DNA of 30,717 bases from positions 1-30,717 of the forward strand of contig CANOBT010000058.1 in NCBI GenBank assembly GCA_947564305.1, read 5' to 3'. A program made the position numbers and the translations under genes. This document shows positions 23,630-30,717 of this stretch, piece after piece (the first letter of the stretch is position 1; every line of letters starts with the position of its first letter). This DNA is from an uncultured Lachnospiraceae bacterium (GTDB lineage Bacteria; Bacillota_A; Clostridia; Lachnospirales; Lachnospiraceae). Under the pieces are notes generated by a model. That model was given only the letters and a program-made list of their open reading frames with translations. It had not been told where the DNA came from and did no database searches.

Positions 23630-24919
23630 TCAGATTTTCAAAATGCCTTGATGATATTCGTTTTCAAATGCCGTTTTATACTTACCTGTGACAACGGATG
23701 TGTACAGATTGGAGGCCAGAATATCATGAGTCAGCATTTTTCTTCCTACAGGCTCAAGCATTTCGTCCTGATAGGGCTTTGTAAGCAGCGGCAGTGCGCT
23801 TTTTTTGGCAATGGCCGAGACAATCTTTTCAGAGTCGCGGCGGAATCCGAGAAGACGTGCATAAAAATGGGGCCCCTTTTCCAGATATTCATTGACCGCG
23901 TTCTTCTTGATACCAAGCATGATGTGAAGCAGGGCGCGGTTGATGCGTGTCTGCGTGATTTCTCTTGTTTTTAAAAGTTCACAGAACTGCTTATAATTAA
24001 AATAGTTGTTTAGCTGTCCGCAGATACGATTGGCAAGGTCTGCCGAAACATCCATATATCTGGGCAGTGTATCCGGGCGCTTATTCAGCAGTTTGTATTT
24101 TAGAATCAGAGAAAAATCATTCTGATAAATCGGATATTTTACTCTGTGATAATCTTTCAAAAGCTCCAGACAGCTAGAAGGCACCTGCTCTTCCAACTCT
24201 CCAAGGATATTGACGAAGGATGTATTTTCAAATGTTCTTGCTGCACCGGACATTCCGCTTAATGCGGAGCCGGAATAAGCCAGCAGGGAGCGGATGGCAG
24301 AGGCGGAGCCGAAAGACGATTTCAAATCCTGGTCATGATAATGGGAACCCTTGCGGCGGATAGTATAGGGGCGGATTTCGCTGTTCATTTTTTTCAATGC
24401 TTTCAAATATTCAATACCGAGGATGTTATTCGGGTCATGGAGCAGGAAAGAATAGTTCTCGTCTTTCATATAGGCAGCAAGTGCCTCTTCCCGTGCAGAA
24501 GGAAATGACATTCCTTCTTTCAAAAAACTTTTCAAAAGTTTTTGGTATTCTTCAGGCTCTTCTGACAGAATATCGGCTACTCTTTGCAGTCCTTCCAGGT
24601 CACTGCATTCACTTCCAAAACAAAGGGAATCTACAATCCCCAGCTGCTCCAGAAAGGAAACGGCTCCAAAGGCGAATAGCTCAGCACTGCCGGTGGCATA
24701 GCAGACAGGAAGTTCAAATACAGCGGCGGCACCGCATTTCAGCGCCATCTCGGCGCGGAGCCGTTTGGGCATGATGGCGGAGGTGCCCCGCTGCACGTAG
24801 TCTCCGCTCATGATCACGACCGCAATATCTGCTCCTGTGACCTCCTTTGCGGCCTGTATATGGTATTGATGTCCATTGTGAAATGGATTGTATTCTGTGA
24901 TTAAACCGACAATTTTCAT
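23630..24919 (-). CDS. tmcAL: tRNA(Met) cytidine acetate ligase
   Basis: Activates acetate with ATP and acetylates the wobble cytidine of elongator tRNA-Met (ac4C34). It was formerly annotated YlbM or DUF795 nucleotidyltransferase. The nucleotide-binding HIGH-type motif YNPFHNGHQYHI is at residues 10-21, and MSGDYVQRGTSAIMPKRLRA follows. About 429 residues is normal. The frame is open to 24979, but AAGGAG before the ATG at 24919 and the family start MKIVGLITEYNPFHNG settle the start. It is divergent from mgtE with a short shared promoter region. Confidence 0.93.
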   Translation of the reverse strand: MKIVGLITEYNPFHNGHQYHIQAAKEVTGADIAVVIMSGDYVQRGTSAIMPKRLRAEMALKCGAAAVFELPVCYATGSAELFAFGAVSFLEQLGIVDSLCFGSECSDLEGLQRVADILSEEPEEYQKLLKSFLKEGMSFPSAREEALAAYMKDENYSFLLHDPNNILGIEYLKALKKMNSEIRPYTIRRKGSHYHDQDLKSSFGSASAIRSLLAYSGSALSGMSGAARTFENTSFVNILGELEEQVPSSCLELLKDYHRVKYPIYQNDFSLILKYKLLNKRPDTLPRYMDVSADLANRICGQLNNYFNYKQFCELLKTREITQTRINRALLHIMLGIKKNAVNEYLEKGPHFYARLLGFRRDSEKIVSAIAKKSALPLLTKPYQDEMLEPVGRKMLTHDILASNLYTSVVTGKYKTAFENEYHQGILKI

Positions 24920-24929
24920 GAGAAACTCC

Positions 24930-24958
24930 TTGTATATCTTTTTGAGAACCATTATACT
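24930..24958. promoter_or_regulatory. Overlapping divergent promoters of mgtE and tmcAL
   Basis: On the plus strand, TTGTAT (24930-24935), 17 bases and TATACT (24953-24958) could drive mgtE. On the minus strand, TATAAT (24956-24951) could be the tmcAL -10 box, though its -35 box is unclear. I see no magnesium-sensing M-box; the mgtE leader of about 87 bases is too short for one. Confidence 0.4.
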
Positions 24959-25051
24959 ATAAAAGGTAGAAAAATGCATTCTATTGTTAAAAAATGAATG
25001 ATAGAAATGCAGTCACTGTGGTCAGCAATAAACGGAAAGAGGGTGCATGGA

Positions 25052-26392
25052 ATGACAAAAGAACAGATACTTGCATTGCTTGAGGAGCGTAAATTTAAGG
25101 AATTAAAAGAATTATTGGAAACCGTGCACCCTGTCGATATTGTGGAGGTACTCGAAGACATCAGCAAGAAGCAGATGATCCTAATCTTTCGTCTTTTGGC
25201 AAAGGAGGAGGCAGCGGATGTATTTACAGATATGAACAGTGACATGCGTGAATATCTGATCAATACGCTGACAGACTCTGAGCTGGAAGAAGTCATGGAT
25301 GAGATGTATGTGGACGATACGGTGGATGTACTGGAAGAGATGCCTGCCAATGTAGTGGACCGTCTGCTGATGGTGACGGATGAGGATACAAGGAAAAAGA
25401 TCAATGCTTTGCTCAAGTATCCGGAAGACAGCGCCGGAAGTATTATGAATGTGGATTATGTCAGTCTGCGTAAAGAGATGACAGTAGAAGATGCTATTTT
25501 GAAGATTCGTCAGGTAGGGATTAACAGAGAGACTATCTACACCTGTTATGTGACGGAAAAGAAGCGGCTTATCGGTGTGGTGGATGTGAAGGACCTTCTG
25601 ACCGCCGGGGAATCCAGGTTGATTGAGGAAATCATGGATGAAAATGTTCTCTGTGCAAACACCCTGGATGATAGAGAAGAAGTTGCCTCTGCGATTCGGA
25701 AATACGGTCTGATTGCGATGCCGATCATTGACCATGAGAACTGTCTCGTTGGGCTTGTAACAGTAGACGATGCGATGTATGTCCTGCAGGATGAGACAAC
25801 GGAGGATATCAGTATCATGGCCGGTGTCAGCCCCAATGAGGATTCTTACTTTGGGACATCTGTATTTTGCCATGCCAAAAACCGAACTCTGTGGCTCATG
25901 CTTTTGATGTTGTCAGCCACAGTGACCGGGGAGATTCTGGGCCACTATGAGGAGGCCATGTCGGTGATGCCGGTGCTCATCACCTTTATCCCTATGCTCA
26001 TGGGAACCAGCGGAAACTGTGGTTCGCAGAGTTCTACCATGGTCATTCGCGGCCTGGCAGTGGGAGAGATTGAGTTTAAAGATTTTTTTCGTGTTATTTT
26101 CAAGGAAATCCGGGTGGCATGTGTGGTAGGAATCCTTCTGGCCATTGTCAACGGAGTGCGGATTTATATTATGTACGACCAGAATGTGATGCTGGCTGTC
26201 GCACTGGGAGTCACGATGATTGCAGTGGTAGCTATGGCAAAATGCATCGGCTGCACCCTGCCGCTTTTGGCGAAAAAAATAGGGATGGACCCGGCAATCA
26301 TGGCTGCACCGTTGATTTCGACGATTATGGATACATGTACGATTTTGATGTATTTTACGATTATAACCGCTTTTTTTCATCTGAAAATTTAG
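25052..26392 (+). CDS. mgtE: Magnesium transporter/channel MgtE
   Basis: Magnesium channel in the cytoplasmic membrane, gated by intracellular magnesium. About 446 residues: the N-domain (1-125, helical, acidic), two CBS domains (about 126-250, including AGSIMNVDYVSL and MPIIDHENCLVGLVTVDDAM) and five membrane helices (about 280-446). The pore-family motif GNCGSQ and the late STIMDTC aspartate are visible. The frame is open to 24998, but AAAGAGGG eight bases before the ATG at 25052 gives the usual start MTKEQILALLEER. No clear terminator follows; the weak hairpin near 26443-26467 (GGTTTTTC with GAAAAAG) is only a candidate. Confidence 0.93.
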   Translation: MTKEQILALLEERKFKELKELLETVHPVDIVEVLEDISKKQMILIFRLLAKEEAADVFTDMNSDMREYLINTLTDSELEEVMDEMYVDDTVDVLEEMPANVVDRLLMVTDEDTRKKINALLKYPEDSAGSIMNVDYVSLRKEMTVEDAILKIRQVGINRETIYTCYVTEKKRLIGVVDVKDLLTAGESRLIEEIMDENVLCANTLDDREEVASAIRKYGLIAMPIIDHENCLVGLVTVDDAMYVLQDETTEDISIMAGVSPNEDSYFGTSVFCHAKNRTLWLMLLMLSATVTGEILGHYEEAMSVMPVLITFIPMLMGTSGNCGSQSSTMVIRGLAVGEIEFKDFFRVIFKEIRVACVVGILLAIVNGVRIYIMYDQNVMLAVALGVTMIAVVAMAKCIGCTLPLLAKKIGMDPAIMAAPLISTIMDTCTILMYFTIITAFFHLKI

Positions 26393-26599
26393 GATAAGAA
26401 AAGTGGATTTGGAGAGCAACTATTGTAAAATTAACTTACGGTTGGTTTTTCAGGATTTTTGGAAAAAGTGGTAGCTTTTTAGTAATTTTGTATATTTTCT
26501 AGTATATTAATTAGATTGATTATTGCTAATATATGTAATGTATGATATGTTTATTGGACTATGCGGCGGTTGGAAGAACTGACAGATAGGATGAAAAAT
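26393..26599 (+). other. AT-rich intergenic region before the glycan locus
   Basis: Markedly AT-rich compared with the sequence to the left. A possible promoter is TTGATT (26516-26521) with TATGAT (26541-26546), but the 19-base spacer is long. TATATTA (26503-26509) and TAATATA (26527-26533) are inverted arms, which in such AT-rich DNA may be chance. No gene is seen. Confidence 0.35.
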
Positions 26600-27808
26600 A
26601 TGAAGAAAAAGATTCTGTTCGTGATTAATACGTTAAGTCAGGCGGGAGCAGAAACCGCTTTGATGGCGTTGCTGAGAAGGCTGAATAGTCCGGAATATGA
26701 TATAAATCTCTATGTGCTTACCGGACAGGGAGAGATGCTTCAAAAACTTCCTTCTCATGTACGGCTGCTGAATCCTACGTTTAGCACACAGTCTGTTCTG
26801 ACAGGAAAAGGCAGATGGATTCTGATGAAAAGGGTATTGCTGTCTTTTGTGAGAAACGGAAAATGCATTGAGAAGTTTGCTTACGTTATGAAAAATCTGA
26901 TAAGCATGATAAGGAAAAAGAGGATTCAGGTAGATAAACTGCTCTGGCGTGTCCTATCAGAAGGCGCAGAACGGTTTGATATTTCCTTTGATCTTGCAGT
27001 GGCGTGGATGGAAGGTGGCTCTGCGTATTATGTGGCAGACCATGTGAAAGCACACAAAAAAATAGCCTTGATACATATTGATTATGAAAGTGCAGGATAT
27101 ACGAAGGCAATGGATCAGGATTGCTTTCAAAGATTCTCGAATATTTTTTTGGTATCAGAGGAAACGAAGGAACATTACTTAAAGGTCTATCCGGAATATG
27201 CGGAGAAACTGGCTGTGTTCCATAATATCATTGATCAGGAATACATTCGTCTTAAAGCACAGGAAAAGGGTGGATTTACAGATAAATATGAGGGATTTCG
27301 TATTCTTTCCGTAGGACGGCTTACCTTGCAAAAAGGCTTTGATATTGCTATAGAAGCAATGTGGTTTTTGAAAAAAAGCGGATATGATATCAGGTGGTAT
27401 GTGCTGGGGGAAGGAGATCAGAAAAAGACATTGATGAAAAAGGCGCAGGAGCTGCAGTTGGAGCAAGATTTTCTACTGTTGGGGCAAACGGACAATCCGT
27501 ATCCTTACTACGCTCAGGCCGATTTATATGTGCATGCTACAAGATTTGAGGGAAAAAGCATTGCGATTCAGGAGGCGCAGACATTGGGATGTGCAGTACT
27601 TGCGTCGGATTGTAATGGAAATAGAGAGCAGATTGTAGATGAAGTGGATGGAATTCTCTGTGAACTGACTCCCCAGGCGATTGCGGAAAATATTCTGGAA
27701 TTGTATTTGGAGGAGAGTAAGAGGAAAATGCTTGGTGAGGAAGCAAAGAAAAAGGTAATTTCGTATGAGTGCGAGCTTAAGACATTTCAGAAGATGCTGG
27801 AAAATTAA
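26600..27808 (+). CDS. GT4-family glycosyltransferase
   Basis: Retaining GT-B-fold glycosyltransferase (group 1, PF00534) of about 402 residues, probably building a capsule, teichoic-acid-like or other surface glycan at the inner membrane face. The N-terminal domain opens with ILFVINTLSQAGAETALMAL. The C-terminal donor-binding domain has ILSVGRLTLQKGFDIAIEA, WYVLGEGDQ, LLGQTDNPYPYYAQAD and the E-x7-E segment FEGKSIAIQEA, followed by VLASDCNGNREQI. The start is uncertain: ATGs at 26561, 26591 and 26600 are in frame. The last gives the family-like KKKILFVINTLS and follows GATAGGA. The next gene starts 21 bases after its stop, so they are likely one operon. Donor and acceptor sugars cannot be read from the sequence. 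Confidence 0.9.
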   Translation: MKKKILFVINTLSQAGAETALMALLRRLNSPEYDINLYVLTGQGEMLQKLPSHVRLLNPTFSTQSVLTGKGRWILMKRVLLSFVRNGKCIEKFAYVMKNLISMIRKKRIQVDKLLWRVLSEGAERFDISFDLAVAWMEGGSAYYVADHVKAHKKIALIHIDYESAGYTKAMDQDCFQRFSNIFLVSEETKEHYLKVYPEYAEKLAVFHNIIDQEYIRLKAQEKGGFTDKYEGFRILSVGRLTLQKGFDIAIEAMWFLKKSGYDIRWYVLGEGDQKKTLMKKAQELQLEQDFLLLGQTDNPYPYYAQADLYVHATRFEGKSIAIQEAQTLGCAVLASDCNGNREQIVDEVDGILCELTPQAIAENILELYLEESKRKMLGEEAKKKVISYECELKTFQKMLEN

Positions 27809-27829
27809 CAAGGGAGGAATGATTGCAAA

Positions 27830-30157
27830 ATGGAGACGCTATATTGGATATGTGAATATGGTAAGGTGTTTTGCGGTTATATGTTCTTTATGTTTGTTTG
27901 GCCTTCTGTGGTTTTTAGTAAACATTTAAGAGGGAAGGATAAGATATATCACTTTAGTTTTTGTGTTCTCGTACAGGTAATTCTTGCAAATACGGTTGTT
28001 TTGACTTTGGGGTTACTACATATTCTTAACCGTTGGATTGTTGTGGGGATATTTTATGGTATATTTATAATAAACATTGTACGGAAATTAATGTTTCTGT
28101 ATCATTTGGGGCAGTTTAGTGAGATGCTTGCTTCGGCATATCGTCTGTTAATGGGCACTTGTGGAATACGGTTATTTTTATATCAGAGAGTAAAGAAAAT
28201 CAAGGGTTGGTTCAAAGGGATATTTGTAAAAATCTGGTATCTCATACGATTGCATTTGATGGAATATTCTTTGCTTTTGGTCGTGGTTATATATGGAATG
28301 ATTTACTTTTCATATGGAGTATTTCAAGATTATAACTATGGATTTGGGGATATGTATGTCCATCACCAATGGATTAATGGACTGCTAGAAGGAACTATCT
28401 TTTATAACGGAGTTTATCCGGAGGCAATGCATTGCTTCATTTACTGTTTACATGTCTTATTTGGTTTGAAGATATATGATTGTATATTGTTTTTAGCAGG
28501 AATTCACGTATCAGTTTTTATGATATCTATATACTGCTTTTTAAAGGAAATCTTTCACTGGAAGTATACGCCGATTTTTGTTTTGATCATATTTTTAACA
28601 TTGGATTTGATGTGTATTCAGGAAGTATATGGTATGTCAAGATTACAGTGGACAATTCCGCAGGAATTTGGCTTATATACACAGTTTTTATGTACATTGT
28701 ATTTGATACGTTATTTGAAAAGTTCCTATACACGGATATTAAAAAATAGATTTAAGAAATTTATTTGGAATGAAAATTTGTTGTTATTTATGATGTCACT
28801 TGCTGCCTCACTTGCTATTCATTTTTATAGTACGATTATGGCGTTCTTATTGTGTGTGTCATTTGCAGTATTTGCCCTGCCAAAGATACTGAAAATGGAG
28901 AGGTTTTTTCCATTAGTGGTGGCTGTTATCTGTGGAGTTCTAATTGGCATCACACCAATGGTAGGGGCACTGGCATCAGGAATACCCTTTCAAGGTTCGA
29001 TAGGTTGGGCCGTAGGTGTTATGGAAGGTGATGAGCTGCAGGATGAAGAACCGGAAGAGAATAAAGCTGTTCAAAAGAATACTTCCCAAAATGATAATAG
29101 AACTTTTATCGAAAAATTGAAAGGGAAGATTTCTATTTTATATTGGCAGGGATACGCTACTTTATATCAAAAAGAAAGAGCCTATTGGATTGTTGGCTTA
29201 ACTGGTTTGGCTGTTATTCTGTGGATTATTTACCAGGTGATAAGGATGATTTGTAACTTCATTACAAAGAAATCCTTTCGGGAGAAATACTTTAACGGGT
29301 ATATGCCAATAGTTATGGCATCTATTTTATTTATGATCGTTTATGCATCCCCTGCGCTTGGAATCCCTCAATTGCTGGCTGATTCACGAATTTGTACTAC
29401 AGAGCAGCTATTAATACTTTCTATCATAGCTATGCCAACAGATATGGTTTTTACTTTATTAAGTTTTTTTTTAATAGATTGTGTGTTACAGATATTTTCT
29501 ATCATGGCAGCGGCAGGGATTTGTATCTCTACGGTAATGAATGGAAATTATCATGGGTATTTATACTGTGAATTGTCACGGTACAATGAAGCAATAAAGG
29601 TGACGGATTCAATTATAAATAAGTTTCCTGAGTTTAGTTATACGATTGTCTCTACTACAGATGAATTGTATCACGTTAATCAATATGGACGTCATGAAGA
29701 ATTGCTGACATTTCTTCAGGAAATTGACAAGGATGATTATAAACTTCCTACAGAGTATGTATTCGTATATGTTGAGAAAAAACCGCTTGAATATGGCCAA
29801 AGTCACTATTTCCGTGGTCCTGAATGGTTAGCAGGGGAGAAATATACAGACTTGTATGTCGATTTTGAGAGTCGATGCCCTGAAATAAATGCTTCAGAAA
29901 TTTCCGAAAAAGAGGCTCAGAAGGATATTTTATTTTATGCTAGACCGTCACTGTCCTATACAATTCTTGAGAGCCGCACTATTTTGGAATCCAAAGCCTA
30001 TCTATGGTGCCAAAATTTTGCTAAGCTGCATCCCTTTGAAGTCAATACTTATTATGAAGATGAAAATTTTGTTTGCTACTATTTTAAACAAAATCCATAT
30101 GCTTTATATGACCTGGCAATCGAAGGCTGGGATAGGACAGATGGAATAGAATGGTAG
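27830..30157 (+). CDS. Large polytopic membrane protein, GT-C-like, of a surface-glycan locus
   Basis: A 775-residue membrane protein I cannot assign to a named family. It has about a dozen hydrophobic segments between residues 15 and 570. After the segment at 147-162 comes a loop with GDMYVHHQWINGLLEG (D174), then helices from about 205. An early acidic residue in the first outer loop is what GT-C glycosyltransferases use for catalysis, so a lipid-linked-sugar glycosyltransferase is plausible. An acidic hydrophilic insert (MEGDELQDEEPEENK) lies at 398-412. After the last membrane segment (about 541-570) a soluble tail of about 200 residues follows, probably outside the cell and rich in Tyr, Glu and Asp. 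The start follows GGGAGGA. Codon usage is visibly more AT-rich than in the housekeeping genes. It sits between a GT4 enzyme and a Stealth protein. Confidence 0.7.
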   Translation: METLYWICEYGKVFCGYMFFMFVWPSVVFSKHLRGKDKIYHFSFCVLVQVILANTVVLTLGLLHILNRWIVVGIFYGIFIINIVRKLMFLYHLGQFSEMLASAYRLLMGTCGIRLFLYQRVKKIKGWFKGIFVKIWYLIRLHLMEYSLLLVVVIYGMIYFSYGVFQDYNYGFGDMYVHHQWINGLLEGTIFYNGVYPEAMHCFIYCLHVLFGLKIYDCILFLAGIHVSVFMISIYCFLKEIFHWKYTPIFVLIIFLTLDLMCIQEVYGMSRLQWTIPQEFGLYTQFLCTLYLIRYLKSSYTRILKNRFKKFIWNENLLLFMMSLAASLAIHFYSTIMAFLLCVSFAVFALPKILKMERFFPLVVAVICGVLIGITPMVGALASGIPFQGSIGWAVGVMEGDELQDEEPEENKAVQKNTSQNDNRTFIEKLKGKISILYWQGYATLYQKERAYWIVGLTGLAVILWIIYQVIRMICNFITKKSFREKYFNGYMPIVMASILFMIVYASPALGIPQLLADSRICTTEQLLILSIIAMPTDMVFTLLSFFLIDCVLQIFSIMAAAGICISTVMNGNYHGYLYCELSRYNEAIKVTDSIINKFPEFSYTIVSTTDELYHVNQYGRHEELLTFLQEIDKDDYKLPTEYVFVYVEKKPLEYGQSHYFRGPEWLAGEKYTDLYVDFESRCPEINASEISEKEAQKDILFYARPSLSYTILESRTILESKAYLWCQNFAKLHPFEVNTYYEDENFVCYYFKQNPYALYDLAIEGWDRTDGIEW

Positions 30158-30187
30158 ACAAAAAGTGATATGGAGATAATATATAAC

Positions 30188-30717
30188 ATGAAAAAGGTAA
30201 CAAAACAACCAATAGATTTCGTGATTACCTGGGTGGATGGTCAGGATGAAGCATGGAGAAAGCAAAGAGCCAGTTATATCCACTCCCAGGATGAGGATGA
30301 TTCAGAAGTACGCTATCGGGATTGGGGGCTATTGCGATACTGGTTTCGAGGTGTAGAGCAGTTCGCACCCTGGGTAAGAAAAATCCATTTTGTGACATGG
30401 GGGCATCTTCCTGCTTGGTTAAATGCGGAACATCCAAAGCTCCATATTGTCAAACATGAGGATTATATTCCAAAGGAGTTTTTGCCAACTTTTAATAGTA
30501 ATGTTTTGGAGATTTATTTGCATCGTATTAAGGGACTTGCAGAGCATTTTGTTTACTTTAATGACGACGTGTTTTTGATTCGGCCAATGAAATCCTCAGA
30601 CTATTTTATAAATGGAAAACCATGTGATATGTTGGCTTTTCAGCCGATAATAGCGAATCCGGATAATCCAGTCGTACATCGTGATGAGGCGGTTGGTGTA
30701 TCGCTGTTGGTCGATCA
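30188..30717 (+). CDS. Stealth-family sugar-phosphotransferase, 5' part only
   Basis: The start of a Stealth protein, a family that transfers hexose-1-phosphate (for example GlcNAc-1-P) in making phosphodiester-linked capsule or exopolysaccharide. About 176 codons are present before the window ends. Conserved region 1 is PIDFVITWVDGQDEAW. Region 2 shows RYRDWGLLRYWFRGVEQFAP, then KIHFVTWGHLPAWL, FNSNVLEIYLHRIKGLAEHF and YFNDDVFLI. The late HRDEAVGVS starts the central part. The ATG at 30188 follows GGAG by 12 bases; an in-frame ATG at 30170 would add six residues. It lies 30 bases after the membrane protein, probably in the same operon. The C-terminal regions CR3 and CR4 are beyond the edge. 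Confidence 0.92.
   Translation, partial: MKKVTKQPIDFVITWVDGQDEAWRKQRASYIHSQDEDDSEVRYRDWGLLRYWFRGVEQFAPWVRKIHFVTWGHLPAWLNAEHPKLHIVKHEDYIPKEFLPTFNSNVLEIYLHRIKGLAEHFVYFNDDVFLIRPMKSSDYFINGKPCDMLAFQPIIANPDNPVVHRDEAVGVSLLVD

Noticed and set aside
24920..25051. A magnesium-sensing M-box or other riboswitch before mgtE
   Set aside because: The likely leader is under 100 bases and holds no recognisable conserved core or terminator.
25181..25873. A 230-codon open frame on the strand opposite mgtE
   Set aside because: It is a shadow of mgtE codon usage, with no ribosome site and no recognisable domain; mgtE is intact and conserved.
26443..26467. The weak TTTTTC/GAAAAA hairpin after mgtE as a terminator
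   Set aside because: The stem is short and almost entirely A-T, so I kept it only as a remark.
1..30717. CRISPR arrays, tRNA or rRNA genes, prophage or insertion sequences
   Set aside because: I read for regular direct repeats, tRNA-like cloverleaf sequences and transposase or integrase motifs and found none.

Overview
The window looks like a chromosomal segment of a low-to-mid GC Firmicute, most likely a gut Lachnospiraceae-type Clostridium relative (Blautia, Dorea or Mediterraneibacter-like). Supporting signs are the T-box-controlled pheST operon, strong AGGAGG-type ribosome binding sites, consensus sigma-A promoters, a PheS with a four-cysteine insertion, a PolA whose proofreading domain has lost its key acidic residues, and a soluble REC-PAS hybrid kinase of a kind I associate with this family. 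The genus is an inference.

Region by region. (1) 30-3196, minus strand: a sialic-acid catabolic operon transcribed nanE, nanA, then a sodium:solute symporter, leaving the window to the left. Its promoter and possible operator repeats lie at 3266-3383. (2) 3460-7480: promoter, phenylalanine T-box leader with terminator, pheS and pheT. (3) 7576-10287: tightly overlapping sppA, an RDD membrane protein and queA. (4) 10296-10911: a RelB/DinJ-YafQ-type toxin-antitoxin pair behind a near-perfect promoter covered by palindromes. (5) 10972-13791: a large soluble hybrid histidine kinase whose 3' end overlaps, tail to tail, a minus-strand nitroreductase. (6) 13756-15200, minus: a HAD phosphatase followed by the nitroreductase. 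The two genes have look-alike hairpin leaders. (7) 15424-22134, plus: polA, coaE, a WalJ-type metallo-beta-lactamase-fold protein, an ACT-domain protein, a UPF0210 protein and a DegV lipid-binding protein, closed by a bidirectional terminator. (8) 22224-24919, minus: an HD-domain protein, a PF06541 membrane protein and tmcAL, with tmcAL divergent from mgtE. (9) 25052-26392: mgtE. (10) 26600-30717: a visibly AT-richer surface-glycan locus with a GT4 glycosyltransferase, a large polytopic membrane protein resembling GT-C enzymes, and the start of a Stealth-family sugar-phosphotransferase cut by the window end.

Most of the window is conserved housekeeping DNA. The points deserving a second look are mainly non-coding: paired leader hairpins in the HAD/nitroreductase operon, two stem-loops flanking the ACT gene, an inverted repeat just after the T-box terminator, and the operator architecture of the toxin-antitoxin pair. 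The truncated glycan locus at the right edge is the best candidate for strain-specific biology. I saw no CRISPR array, transposase, phage gene, tRNA or rRNA gene. I did not find a clearly new multi-gene system.
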